Origin: Neobacillus terrae
GTDB taxonomy: Bacteria > Bacillota > Bacilli > Bacillales > Cytobacillaceae
Direction: 5' to 3'
Assembly: GCF_011393025.1 (NCBI RefSeq)
Contig: NZ_JAAOEO010000009.1
Location: 154,531 to 218,530, forward strand
Length of the DNA stretch: 64,000 nucleotides
Both the position numbers and the translations under genes were made by a program. Under the pieces are notes generated by a model. The model did not search any database, was not told the origin of the DNA, and saw nothing but the letters and a program-made list of their open reading frames with translations. Shown in pieces: positions 1-9,265 of the stretch; position 1 is the first letter of the stretch; every line of letters begins with the position of its first letter.

Positions 1-1076
1 TCAAACTGCCCTGCTTCTGCTGCCAGGCAAATGGTATGATCATTGCCGATTACCTGGAATGCAACCTGATTCAGCACTTCTGCCATAACAGGATTTACTT
101 TTCCAGGCATGATCGAAGAACCTGGCTGGCGTTCCGGAAGCTGAATTTCACCAAGGCCGGCTCGCGGTCCTGAGGCCATCATCCTTAAATCATTAGCCAC
201 TTTGGACATATTCATCATGCACACCTTTAAGGCTGCGGATACCTCAAGATAGCTGTCCGTATTCTGCGTTGCATCCACCAAGTGTTCTGCTTTCTTCAGA
301 GGGAAACCACTTGTTTCAGCCAGATGGTGTACTACCCTCTCAATATACAGGGGTTCAGCATTTAATCCTGTGCCGACAGCTGTAGCACCCATATTTACCT
401 CATACAGGTGCTGACGGGAATTGGCTATACGTTCTAAATCCCTGTTCAAAACCCTTGCATATGCTTCAAACTCCTGTCCCAGCCTGATAGGCACAGCATC
501 CTGCAAATGGGTTCTGCCCATTTTAATGACATCATTAAATTCAATAGCTTTTTGTTCAAATGCTGCGTGAAGCTGTTTCATGGCCTCGAGTAAACCTTCC
601 ATACTCGATAAAACGGAAATATGGATAGCTGTTGGAAAAGCATCATTTGTCGATTGGGCCATGTTAACATGGGTATTGGGACTAATAACTTTATAACTTC
701 CGAGTTTCTCGCCAATCAATTCAAGTGCTCTATTTGCAATTACTTCATTTGTATTCATGTTAATCGATGTTCCTGCCCCTCCCTGGATAGGGTCCACAAT
801 AAATTGTTCATGCCATTTTCCGTCAATTACTTCGTCAGCCGCTAATATGATAGCGTTTGCAATTTTCTCCTTCAGTTGTCCAATTTCATTGTTAGCTATG
901 GCAGCAGATTTTTTTACTATGGCCATTGCTTTAATTAAGCTTGACTCAATCCGATATCCTGTAATAGGAAAGTTTTCAACCGCTCTTAAGGTTTGAACTC
1001 CATAATAGGCTTGTGCAGGTACTTTCTTTTCTCCCAAAAAATCCTTCTCAACTCTGTATTCTTTATTTCCGTTCAT
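1..1076 (-). CDS. aspA: Aspartate ammonia-lyase (aspartase), 3' end outside window
   Basis: Predicted to convert L-aspartate reversibly to fumarate and ammonia in the cytoplasm (fumarase/aspartase superfamily). About 358 codons are present. The superfamily signature GSSIMPGKVNP is encoded near positions 80-115, and an N-terminal GGAGTSINMN stretch and the SPNTHVNMAQSTNDAFPT-type region are readable. The ATG at 1074-1076 follows an AAAGGGG ribosome binding site. The carboxyl end lies beyond base 1. The signature plus the N-terminal sequence favours aspartase over class II fumarase, which shares the fold. A two-codon ORF with a perfect Shine-Dalgarno lies upstream (1140-1159). Confidence 0.93.
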   Translation of the reverse strand, partial: MNGNKEYRVEKDFLGEKKVPAQAYYGVQTLRAVENFPITGYRIESSLIKAMAIVKKSAAIANNEIGQLKEKIANAIILAADEVIDGKWHEQFIVDPIQGGAGTSINMNTNEVIANRALELIGEKLGSYKVISPNTHVNMAQSTNDAFPTAIHISVLSSMEGLLEAMKQLHAAFEQKAIEFNDVIKMGRTHLQDAVPIRLGQEFEAYARVLNRDLERIANSRQHLYEVNMGATAVGTGLNAEPLYIERVVHHLAETSGFPLKKAEHLVDATQNTDSYLEVSAALKVCMMNMSKVANDLRMMASGPRAGLGEIQLPERQPGSSIMPGKVNPVMAEVLNQVAFQVIGNDHTICLAAEAGQF

Positions 1077-1317
1077 GTCTTCCGCCCCTTTGTATTCCTT
1101 GGTAGCTTGTATTATTATATGCTGCACCGCTACATCCTATCAGGTCATTAATCCTCCTTAAAACGGCTTCTAATGCGGTAAATCTGCATTACACTATATT
1201 CATTATAAAAATCTTGCTTCCTTTTTATATGGCTTTTCACAAAATGTTCTTATTTAATCTTTTTCCATTTTCATAAATTTGTAAAAAATAATTTTTTCTT
1301 CTTCCAAGCTCAAAAAG
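1077..1317. other. Intergenic region with aspA leader and minimal ORF
   Basis: Non-coding stretch between aspA and the histidine kinase gene. On the minus strand it holds a TATAAT-like -10 (1202-1207, no convincing -35 seen). A perfect AAGGAGG (1153-1159) sits 4 bases before ATG-ACC-TGA (1140-1148), a two-codon ORF. No other gene is apparent. Confidence 0.5.
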
Positions 1318-1344
1318 AAAAAGCTCCCCTTAAGGGAAGCTTTA
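1318..1344 (-). terminator. Rho-independent terminator of the six-gene operon
   Basis: AAGCTTCCC-TTAA-GGGGAGCTT hairpin followed on the minus strand by TTTTTCTTTTT. It lies just after the hybrid kinase stop codon and so ends the 11.9-1.4 kb operon. Confidence 0.85.
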
Positions 1345-1367
1345 ATGGTTAGCGTTATAATAAACTC

Positions 1368-4250
1368 TTAGGTTCGAGAGTCTTCTTTCTCAGGCACAAG
1401 TATTTGGCCAACCTTGCCTATTTTAAGTAAAGTTTGCATTATCGTACGGGATAACTGGCTTGGTTTGTATGGCTTTATTAAGTAATCCATTGCCCCAAGC
1501 GAAAACCCCTTTTCTTTTTCTTCCAGTGCGGATGAAACAATAATAGGGATTTGCGCCAGGTTATCTCTCTTCTTTACTGTTTTCATAAACTCCCAGCCAT
1601 CGGTTTCTGCATCTTCAAGGAGGATATCCAGGACAATTGCATCTGGCGTATTTATGTTCAGATACTCTAATGCCTCACTAGCCTTCTTAAAAGCAATTAC
1701 ATTAAAGCCGCTGTCCTTTAACTCTTGTCTAATTAGCCGGACAAGGCTTGTATCATCCTCTACAACCATTATGCTATAACCGCTTCCGGAACTAGCCGTC
1801 TTATCTTGTTCGTGAGGATCTGCTGTACTTTCGACGGCAGGAAAACTTGCAGTAAATGTACTGCCTTTTCCATATTCCGATTCCACTGTTACAGAACCAT
1901 CGTGGGCTTTCATAATTTCCTGGACAATGGCAAGCCCAAGTCCCGTTCCCCCAATTCGTTTTTGGTCCGTATTATCAACTCGATAAAACTTCGTAAACAG
2001 TTTATCCATTGCATCTTTAGGGATACCCATCCCTTTATCTGCTACATCAACATTTAAACAGCCGCCTGAGTGGTGAACCTGAATCTTAATCGGCCCTCCC
2101 TCCGGCGAATACTTTATCGCATTGCTAATTAGATTCGTGAATACCTGTTCGACCTTAGCCTTGTCACCCAAAATCATTGGGTTTTCGGGACAGGAATCAA
2201 GAATAATCTCGTGCTTTGAAGTATTAACCTTTTGGAGTTCAATAACTGTATTAAGAATAGGAAGAAGCTCAATATATTTCTTGTCATAAGCCTGCTTTCC
2301 TGCCTCCATTCTTTGAACATCAAGAAAATCATTAATGAGAGAGGTTAAGCGTACAGCTTCGCTAAGAATGGTAGCAAGATATTTCTTTTGCCGTTCCGGT
2401 TTCAGCTCCCGATTAAGCATTAATTCGGTAAAACCAAGGATGCTAGCCAACGGAGTACGCAACTCATGGCTTACAGTACTAACAAATTCCGACTTAATTT
2501 GGTCCACTTCATATTCTTTTGTAATATCCCTATGTACGAAAACAGTACCCAGCTTTTCATTGCCCCTGTATAAATCCTCACTATAAACTTTTATAATTCG
2601 GCTATTGGACTTAAATCTATAGATGAAAGCTTTTTCTACCTTTACTGCTGGGTCGTTGAACTGTACAGTTTTTTTAAGAAAGTCAGGGAAATCTTCTTCC
2701 TCCACGAATTCTGCTAATTCCCTACTCCAGACACTAAAGGGTTTTCCAACCAGAGGTAATTCAGCCTCATTAAATATTTCACAGAATTGATCATTTACTT
2801 GGAGAATCCTTCCATCAATTGTAACGAGCTGTATCCCTTCCTTTACAGTGTCCAGGATGTCCTGATTCCTTTTTCTCTCTTCTTCTGATCTCTCAAATAG
2901 CGAAATCTTATCAAGAGAGATACCGATATTTTTGGCCAAAGCCATATACTCTCCTAAATCGGATTCCTGGAATGGTGAACCATAGCGGGTAAACACCATT
3001 ACCGCTGAAATGTGTGTGTCAGATGAAAAAATGGGCAAATACAAATCATGTCCATATAAAATTCCATCATGAAATCCCTTTTCAGCCAAATCAAGTTCTC
3101 TTCTAATAGCAAAAGGCTTTTTTTCGAAAGATAGTTTTTCATATAAGCCAGATTCCATATGGATGAGAAACTGCTCCTCACCCTTTTTTGAGATGCCATG
3201 AGATGCACTGGATTTATCGTTATAAAGAGCAATAATTCCTCTATCAGCACCAATGATTTTACACATAGTGTGTACAATACTATCTAAAACGACTTGCTTA
3301 TCAAGTGAGTTGGAGATTAAATTCGTGAGTTGATTTCTGTTCTTTAGCTTTTCCTCATTTTGCTTTCGTATTTCAAGTGCTGTTTCTAATTCATATTGCT
3401 GGGCCTGGAGTTCGTCCTGCTGTGCCATTAGTTCTTCATTATGAGCCATCAAATCCTCTTCTTTTTCCTGTACCTTACGCGCCATGGTCCGGAATGCATT
3501 AGACAAAAGCCCAATCTCATCCTTGCGGTCTGATCCAATAATAGGGGAAGAAATCTGTCCTTCTGCAATGTCGTAGGCTGCTTTTGTCAGCAAAGATAGA
3601 GGCTGACCAACGTTTCTCAGCATGATCCTGATTATTCTAAGCAATAAAAGAAGAATACCTAAAATAAATACAATAAATCCGATTTGGACATAGGTTTGCA
3701 TTTTTACTAAATACTTAAAATTCTGCTCTAATTTTTTTTCTGAAGTATCTATATAATTGCTTAATAGATGCTGAAACTCGTTTACTCTTGATGTTGCCTG
3801 AGTATTGGCAGTTTGAATAACAAGATCCATTTTACCATTCTCATAGTTACCGAATGCTTCAGGCAAGGTCTGGTCGAAATAGTAATGTCGGAAAGAATCT
3901 ATATCACTGATAAGCTTTCTGTTTTCCTTAGATGGATCAAGCTTTTCAAGCTTTTTATTTAGTATCCTAATTTTTCCTTCCTGGGCTAATGCGCTTGTTT
4001 TTAAATTTTTATTGCCAAGAGCTAAATAGCCCCTGGCATCAAAAAAGGCTTTATTAAAATCCTTATCAATTGCCTGAACAACCCGTTCTTTTTCCTTTAA
4101 CTCCGTTCGTTGTTCGGAAAAACTGCTGTTTAGGAAGTGAAGTAAAGATAATAACACTGCTGCACCAATAGTAAACGCAAGGATAAAAGTCCCCATTAAA
4201 AAGATAAACTGCCTCGATAAACTGTTTTTAAATTTCATATTAATACTCAT
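1368..4250 (-). CDS. Hybrid sensor histidine kinase (HAMP-GAF-PAS-HisKA-HATPase-REC)
   Basis: Membrane sensor kinase of 960 residues with a C-terminal receiver. Order seen: TM1 about 13-37, extracytoplasmic helical sensor about 38-185 (CHASE3-like by size, family not assigned), TM2 about 187-210, HAMP to about 262, coiled coil 262-305, GAF-like about 310-450, PAS about 460-580, HisKA with SHELRTP (His595), N box near 706-712, DKGMGIP G1 box at 738-744, GTGLGL at 768-773, REC with acceptor Asp875. All catalytic motifs look intact. The start overlaps the preceding receiver gene by 11 bases (translational coupling), with AAGGGA as ribosome binding site. It is the last gene of the polysaccharide-type operon and probably feeds phosphate to its own REC, the lone receiver and/or the HPt-GGDEF protein. 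The ligand cannot be inferred. Confidence 0.92.
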   Translation of the reverse strand: MSINMKFKNSLSRQFIFLMGTFILAFTIGAAVLLSLLHFLNSSFSEQRTELKEKERVVQAIDKDFNKAFFDARGYLALGNKNLKTSALAQEGKIRILNKKLEKLDPSKENRKLISDIDSFRHYYFDQTLPEAFGNYENGKMDLVIQTANTQATSRVNEFQHLLSNYIDTSEKKLEQNFKYLVKMQTYVQIGFIVFILGILLLLLRIIRIMLRNVGQPLSLLTKAAYDIAEGQISSPIIGSDRKDEIGLLSNAFRTMARKVQEKEEDLMAHNEELMAQQDELQAQQYELETALEIRKQNEEKLKNRNQLTNLISNSLDKQVVLDSIVHTMCKIIGADRGIIALYNDKSSASHGISKKGEEQFLIHMESGLYEKLSFEKKPFAIRRELDLAEKGFHDGILYGHDLYLPIFSSDTHISAVMVFTRYGSPFQESDLGEYMALAKNIGISLDKISLFERSEEERKRNQDILDTVKEGIQLVTIDGRILQVNDQFCEIFNEAELPLVGKPFSVWSRELAEFVEEEDFPDFLKKTVQFNDPAVKVEKAFIYRFKSNSRIIKVYSEDLYRGNEKLGTVFVHRDITKEYEVDQIKSEFVSTVSHELRTPLASILGFTELMLNRELKPERQKKYLATILSEAVRLTSLINDFLDVQRMEAGKQAYDKKYIELLPILNTVIELQKVNTSKHEIILDSCPENPMILGDKAKVEQVFTNLISNAIKYSPEGGPIKIQVHHSGGCLNVDVADKGMGIPKDAMDKLFTKFYRVDNTDQKRIGGTGLGLAIVQEIMKAHDGSVTVESEYGKGSTFTASFPAVESTADPHEQDKTASSGSGYSIMVVEDDTSLVRLIRQELKDSGFNVIAFKKASEALEYLNINTPDAIVLDILLEDAETDGWEFMKTVKKRDNLAQIPIIVSSALEEKEKGFSLGAMDYLIKPYKPSQLSRTIMQTLLKIGKVGQILVPEKEDSRT

Positions 4251-4608
4251 TTACTATTCCCTTTACCTTCTCCAATAGCTGAAGGGGGCTGAACGGCTTT
4301 GCCATGAAATAATCGGCCCCGGCCTGAATGATCTTCTCTTGTTCATAACTCTGACTTTTAGCGGAAAGCATTAAGATTTTGACACTCTTATTATTTAACT
4401 TGGTTCTTATAGCTTCAATTACCTCAAGACCGGTCAGCATAGGCATCATGTAATCAAGAATGATTAAGTCATAATGATTCCTACTTGCCAGTTCGAGAGC
4501 CTGCTGTCCATCCTCTGCCTCATCAACTTCGTAGTCCTCATCTTCAAGTGTGTCTGTAACCAGCATTCTTAAAATTTCCTCGTCCTCTGCCAATAAAATC
4601 CTCTTCAT
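4240..4608 (-). CDS. Single-domain response regulator (REC only)
   Basis: A 122-residue CheY/Spo0F-like receiver. The acidic pocket is DE near residues 9-10, the phospho-acceptor is Asp52 in LILDYMMP, and the conserved Lys is in MAKPF near 104. There is no output domain, so it probably shuttles phosphate or binds a partner protein. It overlaps the glycosidase-like gene by 4 bases and the hybrid kinase by 11 bases. That packing makes the kinase its most likely donor; the HPt domain encoded by the first gene is a plausible partner. This is inferred from context only. Confidence 0.93.
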   Translation of the reverse strand: MKRILLAEDEEILRMLVTDTLEDEDYEVDEAEDGQQALELASRNHYDLIILDYMMPMLTGLEVIEAIRTKLNNKSVKILMLSAKSQSYEQEKIIQAGADYFMAKPFSPLQLLEKVKGIVNEY

Positions 4609-7600
4609 TTAGCGCCTTCCCCAATTCTGCTTGTTTTATATGTTTTCGCCATAACATCATATGACTTTTTTAGGCGTTCATAATAAGACGGCTCATTCCA
4701 ATCATCCCATGAATACAAATAGGTATCTTCTTGCAAAAGGAGGTTATTTTTTAAAGAAGGAAAGGACATCTGAACCTTGCCATTCTTTGTCTCGGCTACG
4801 GCAATCCTTATACCTTTAATGGTCTCTGTACCTTTTAGCCCGCTTGTCCATAAATCGCCCATTACTTCCTTTAAGCTTGGGTCTTTTACGTTTAGCAGCT
4901 GCCATGGAATCCTGCCTTCAACCGTCTTTTTATCCTTACTAATGCTTATATCGGTTAAGGAATTAAAATCTTTATGAAGCGGATTGGCATCACCATATTT
5001 TAAGACACCTGTTTCATAATCCTGGAAAGGAATGATCTGTCCAGTACTCGGTATCTTTAATTGTTTATTTAAGGCAAGCCTAATAGGATGAAAAATTCCA
5101 TTGTTTTTTTGTCCGGCGTACGATTTTAAAGGAATCATCTTTAGAATTTGCCCGTATTGATAATAGAAACTATCGTAGTAGCTGTCTACCATAACCCTCG
5201 ACTCTTTAGGCCCATTTAACTTAATATCATAATCCACTCCGAAGTCTGTTTTAAGTTTTGTACCGTTCTTTAAAGGGATGCTCGTTTGGCCCTGATTTGT
5301 CTTCGTATCCAGGAGAATATCTGTTTCATCCTCAGGGTACTGAACAGGAGAATTATAGGTTAGCAGAAAGTATAAATAACCTGAGTCTGATGCTAAGCTA
5401 ACCGTTTTTAAGCTGCCCTTTTTGTTTTTGGATTGATAAATAACTTTAGCACTTGCTTTTTCCCAGTCTCCTGATTCCCCATCAACCAAAATGGCTTTAT
5501 CCTTTCTTCCCGGCTCAAATCCCAATAGCCCAAAGTGCTGCTCGTTCGTTTGCTGATTCGTCCAGTATGGCCTCCTATCCGGATTATCGATATCCATGGT
5601 ATTCCATGTCCTCTTAAACCATTCGTCCTGCCAGGTAAATACCATGCCTCCCGCAAATCCTTCAGATACGATTGATTGATAAAGCTTTTTATCAATTTCT
5701 CCCTGTTCTTCTTCGGAATGGAAGCCCTGGTTAAAGCCAAACTGGTTCTTGTGAGTCAGACCACGGGAACCTGGAACCCCAAATTCCGCAACAAGCACAG
5801 GCATATTATGACTTTCGATCAAATCATGAAGATATCCTGCGTACGCACTCTTTTTCCCATTTGAACCTACATATTCTGTATATGATTTTTCAAGATTTAA
5901 AAAGTCAGGATAATACGGATAAATATGGTACGAAGCAAATAATCCAGAATGGAAATCCTTCGTTGCTGCAATGTGATTTGGATTTACTGAAACCATATCT
6001 TCAGTGGCCAAAGGTTCAGATGGATGCTTTAGCAAATCAGTTGTAGGCCAATTTGCAAAGCTCATGGAATGCTGCCAATGGTAATTTTCACTTTCATACT
6101 TGGCCGCATAATCCATGTTCTGGGCAAGCCAGCTCTCAAACGGAGATGCTTTTTCCGTTTTAAAAAACTGTCCGCTATATTGGCCTATTTGCCTGTTTGC
6201 AGTATTAGTACTGGAAACCATCTGTGGGTCCCACTCGATACCAACAATAAAACCAAGGACATATTTAGAAATATCGTATTTGTAAGTCCCTGAGGCATGT
6301 CCTCTCCGCTCTTCCAGCTGGGCATTTCCATGAATAATATTAATCATATTTCTAATTTCTGTCCGAGAATCATCAATATTTTCCTTGGCAAAAGCATTTT
6401 GTGATTTTACAAGCCCTTCTTCGTTAACCCATGAACCATGGAAGAGGAAAAGTGGCTTCTTTGCCGTTTGGTTATATTCATAGAAGGCTTCGTAAAATGC
6501 TGGCGGATGGAGTGTATAAATCCTAATAGCATTTGCATTCATCCGGCCAATTTGCTGGAACCAGCGAAGGTACTCATCTTTCGGGATAGCTGTTTCGCCA
6601 GGAAAGTATCCCGGTTTTCCCATCCCAATATTAACGCCCTTTATTAAAAAATCCTTCCATTTACCATCCTTTTGAATTTGAATATATTCCTTTCCTGTAC
6701 GGCTGTTTATATTGATTCCGGAGTCCTCTGTTACCTCAACTTTTTCCTGATTCACCTTATGATGCAGACCATTAGCCAGCAGTTCCTTCATTATCGGTAC
6801 ATAGGACTTCCAGTAAAAAGAATCGCCTGCGGCAAAATGTTTTTTCCATACATCCAGGCCTTTCGTCTGATAAATTCCAGGTACCTCTGCTTCATCAGCA
6901 AAGTCACCTGCAAAATAATAAGAGGTGTATTTTACATTTTGAGTGGAAATGATGGCAGGAAAATGAGAAGGAATCCCATATCTGTCTAAGGCTTCTTTAC
7001 CTTTGGAGGTAACCGGAAGCTGATAGTTTGCGAGAATTCCGTCTTTATCCCTGGCTTCATTGATGTCAAACCAGTACTTGTAATTGGCCTTTAACTCCTG
7101 ATTAAATCGCTTTTCCCCTGCTCTTGTCAGACTAAAAAGGGCTCCCTCTTCCGTTAGTTCCTTTTCATCTATTACTACAACAAAATCATTTTGATTTACA
7201 AAAACAAAGCCGCCCCCAGAAAAATTCCACTTCTTTTGTTTTTGGTAATCATCTTTTACCCAAACAGGAACCTCAGGACCATTAAGATCCGTAAAATATC
7301 TTCCAATCCAGCCGCTCCAATCTAAATTAAACAGGTTGGAAATTTTTGTTCTAACATTTTCTTTTGTAGGGCTTCCAAAAGTATTGAATTCTGCCACCAG
7401 GGTTTTGCCGGGAGTCTGGACCAATGTCTTTTCAATCTTTTCGACTTCAGGCATTTTAAGGCCCCCATAGAGGCTTTGCGACCTGTTTCCTTTCTGGTTC
7501 TGGCCGAGGAATTCATTTCTGTACACTCCATATTGGTCTGTAAGATAAATAACATCATATTTATTTAAATTTTTTGGCAGCCCATTTATCTTGTATTTAT

Positions 7601-7853
7601 TTCCTTCCTCTGGCTTAAAGCCCCGATAATCAGAATCGACAAGGTATCCTTTTTGATCATCCTTAACATACTTTCCGTTATTAAGGACCCAGACTAATCC
7701 TTTATGCTCCCGGTACGTTTTATCCGGAACCGTCTTGTCTACTATAAGTACGTTCAGCTTTTTTGAATGCTGGATTTGCCAAAGCCAAAAGGGACTTGTT
7801 ATGAGAGCCATGAGGACAAATATGTAAATAAATAAGTAGGTTTTTTTTTTCAT
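4605..7853 (-). CDS. Membrane-anchored glycosidase-like protein of a polysaccharide operon
   Basis: A 1082-residue protein, unfamiliar as a named gene. The reading frame extends 26 codons upstream, but the start MKKKTYLF at 7853 follows AAAGGTG and forms an ATGA overlap with the glycosyltransferase stop. An N-terminal TM helix or uncleaved signal covers about 5-27. A region at about 32-330 looks like an alpha/beta domain of the kind found beside glycosidases. Residues about 400-750 read as a TIM-barrel clan GH-A-like domain: NAIRIYT at 441-447, a Glu after beta-4 in VGIEWDP (Glu540), a Glu after beta-7 in VAEFGVPGSRG (Glu690) and a late Trp-rich FTWQDEWF (739-746). Residues about 790-1080 resemble a beta-sandwich, carbohydrate-binding-like module starting LVDGESGDW. 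It probably trims, releases or binds the polymer made by the neighbouring GT2 outside the membrane. The substrate is unknown. Confidence 0.75.
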   Translation of the reverse strand: MKKKTYLFIYIFVLMALITSPFWLWQIQHSKKLNVLIVDKTVPDKTYREHKGLVWVLNNGKYVKDDQKGYLVDSDYRGFKPEEGNKYKINGLPKNLNKYDVIYLTDQYGVYRNEFLGQNQKGNRSQSLYGGLKMPEVEKIEKTLVQTPGKTLVAEFNTFGSPTKENVRTKISNLFNLDWSGWIGRYFTDLNGPEVPVWVKDDYQKQKKWNFSGGGFVFVNQNDFVVVIDEKELTEEGALFSLTRAGEKRFNQELKANYKYWFDINEARDKDGILANYQLPVTSKGKEALDRYGIPSHFPAIISTQNVKYTSYYFAGDFADEAEVPGIYQTKGLDVWKKHFAAGDSFYWKSYVPIMKELLANGLHHKVNQEKVEVTEDSGININSRTGKEYIQIQKDGKWKDFLIKGVNIGMGKPGYFPGETAIPKDEYLRWFQQIGRMNANAIRIYTLHPPAFYEAFYEYNQTAKKPLFLFHGSWVNEEGLVKSQNAFAKENIDDSRTEIRNMINIIHGNAQLEERRGHASGTYKYDISKYVLGFIVGIEWDPQMVSSTNTANRQIGQYSGQFFKTEKASPFESWLAQNMDYAAKYESENYHWQHSMSFANWPTTDLLKHPSEPLATEDMVSVNPNHIAATKDFHSGLFASYHIYPYYPDFLNLEKSYTEYVGSNGKKSAYAGYLHDLIESHNMPVLVAEFGVPGSRGLTHKNQFGFNQGFHSEEEQGEIDKKLYQSIVSEGFAGGMVFTWQDEWFKRTWNTMDIDNPDRRPYWTNQQTNEQHFGLLGFEPGRKDKAILVDGESGDWEKASAKVIYQSKNKKGSLKTVSLASDSGYLYFLLTYNSPVQYPEDETDILLDTKTNQGQTSIPLKNGTKLKTDFGVDYDIKLNGPKESRVMVDSYYDSFYYQYGQILKMIPLKSYAGQKNNGIFHPIRLALNKQLKIPSTGQIIPFQDYETGVLKYGDANPLHKDFNSLTDISISKDKKTVEGRIPWQLLNVKDPSLKEVMGDLWTSGLKGTETIKGIRIAVAETKNGKVQMSFPSLKNNLLLQEDTYLYSWDDWNEPSYYERLKKSYDVMAKTYKTSRIGEGAK

Positions 7854-9262
7854 TGCGATACACCTTTTCTTTTCATTTCTCCCCAGCTCTTGTCGCCTTT
7901 TATCATTTGCCAGATTCCTTCGCACCGCCACAGAACAGTCAGTGGTCTATACCATAAGGTTTCAGTCAACGAATAGAGAAATAGCTTTATAATATCAGAC
8001 ACCTTAGGATACTTTGTGAGGCTCCACTCTTCTAGAAGAACAGCCGCCATAGAAAATAATGAGCCATAGAATAAGGAAAGAAGAAAAATCAGAATGGCAA
8101 ACTCAATATAGATTCCGCCAAGAAATAAACACAGGATAATAAATAAATATCCTGCCAATTCCACGATGGGGCCAAAAAATTCTACAATCCAAAAGTATGG
8201 AAAGGAGATAAAGCCGATTGCTCCATACTTAGGATTAAACAGCATTTTTCTATGTGTCCATAAGCTTTCAAACAAGCCGCGGTGCCAGCGCCGTCTTTGC
8301 TTTCGTAAAAAGGTGAAATCCTCCGGCACCTCTGTCCAGCATACTGGATCTGGGACATATACAATTTTCTTTTTAAGTCCTCTTTCCTTTAGAAGGCTGT
8401 GAAGCCGGACAACCAGCTCCATATCTTCACCAACAGTATCTGTCTTATAGCCGCCTGCTTCTACCACCCAATACTTGGAGAAAACGCCAAAAGCTCCAGA
8501 AATAATCAGAAGAAGGTTATGCCTGCTTAAACCGATTCTTCCCATTAGAAATGCACGGAGATATTCAATTATTTGCATAATAACTATTGGCTTGTCCGAT
8601 AATCCTATTTTCAGGATATTGCCATTGCGGATGTCACAGCCATTAGCAATCCTTACACTTCCCCCGGATGCAATGACATCCTCATTGCTGTCTATAATGG
8701 GTTTCATAACCTTCAAGAATGCATCACTCTCTAGTACGGAATCTCCGTCGAGGGAACAGAAATAAGGATAATGGGAAAAATTCAAACCAGCATTAAGAGC
8801 ATCTGCCTTTCCGCCATTCTCTTTATCTATTAGGAAAAGATTCGGCAGAATCTGAGATTGATAAATCTTTTTTATTGGTTTGGAATCAACCTGCCGTCTG
8901 ACTACTTTTTGTATTTCTTTCATATCATATTGCTCGATAACCTTTTTTACCGTGTTGTCTTTAGAACCGTCATTTACAACTACTATTTCATAAACGGGAT
9001 AATTTATACTGAGCAGAGATCTTACACTTTGAACAATTCCCGCCTCCTCATTGTAGGCGGGAACAATTATTGAAACTGGCTTCGTATAAATCTCATTTGT
9101 ATAATCCTCATATGTCCTAGTTCTGTCCAGCTGGTATTCCCTGCGAAGCTGGAAGGACGAGATAACGAGAATGACAGTATAAAAGGCAATGACGACGACC
9201 ATATACACAGCGATAAACCAACCAAAATATGTAACAATTTCCATCCACTGCAAGTCATCCAT
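7850..9262 (-). CDS. Processive family 2 glycosyltransferase, membrane-bound
   Basis: A 470-residue BcsA/PgaC/hyaluronan-synthase-type GT2. TM1 about 15-36 is followed by the cytoplasmic GT-A domain: VVNDGS at 95-100, DGD metal site at 172-174, GED (TED equivalent, catalytic base) at 278-280 and QRRRW acceptor motif at 322-326. At least three TM segments follow (about 350-375, 377-400, 425-445). This architecture links polymerisation to export. The product may be a beta-linked polymer, but the sugar cannot be read from sequence. Three bases separate it from the HEAT-repeat gene and it overlaps the next gene by 4 bases. B. subtilis YdaM is a comparable EPS-type synthase in a cyclic-di-GMP-linked operon. 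The similarity is in principle, not a claim of orthology. Confidence 0.88.
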   Translation of the reverse strand: MDDLQWMEIVTYFGWFIAVYMVVVIAFYTVILVISSFQLRREYQLDRTRTYEDYTNEIYTKPVSIIVPAYNEEAGIVQSVRSLLSINYPVYEIVVVNDGSKDNTVKKVIEQYDMKEIQKVVRRQVDSKPIKKIYQSQILPNLFLIDKENGGKADALNAGLNFSHYPYFCSLDGDSVLESDAFLKVMKPIIDSNEDVIASGGSVRIANGCDIRNGNILKIGLSDKPIVIMQIIEYLRAFLMGRIGLSRHNLLLIISGAFGVFSKYWVVEAGGYKTDTVGEDMELVVRLHSLLKERGLKKKIVYVPDPVCWTEVPEDFTFLRKQRRRWHRGLFESLWTHRKMLFNPKYGAIGFISFPYFWIVEFFGPIVELAGYLFIILCLFLGGIYIEFAILIFLLSLFYGSLFSMAAVLLEEWSLTKYPKVSDIIKLFLYSLTETLWYRPLTVLWRCEGIWQMIKGDKSWGEMKRKGVSQ

Positions 9263-9265
9263 TTT

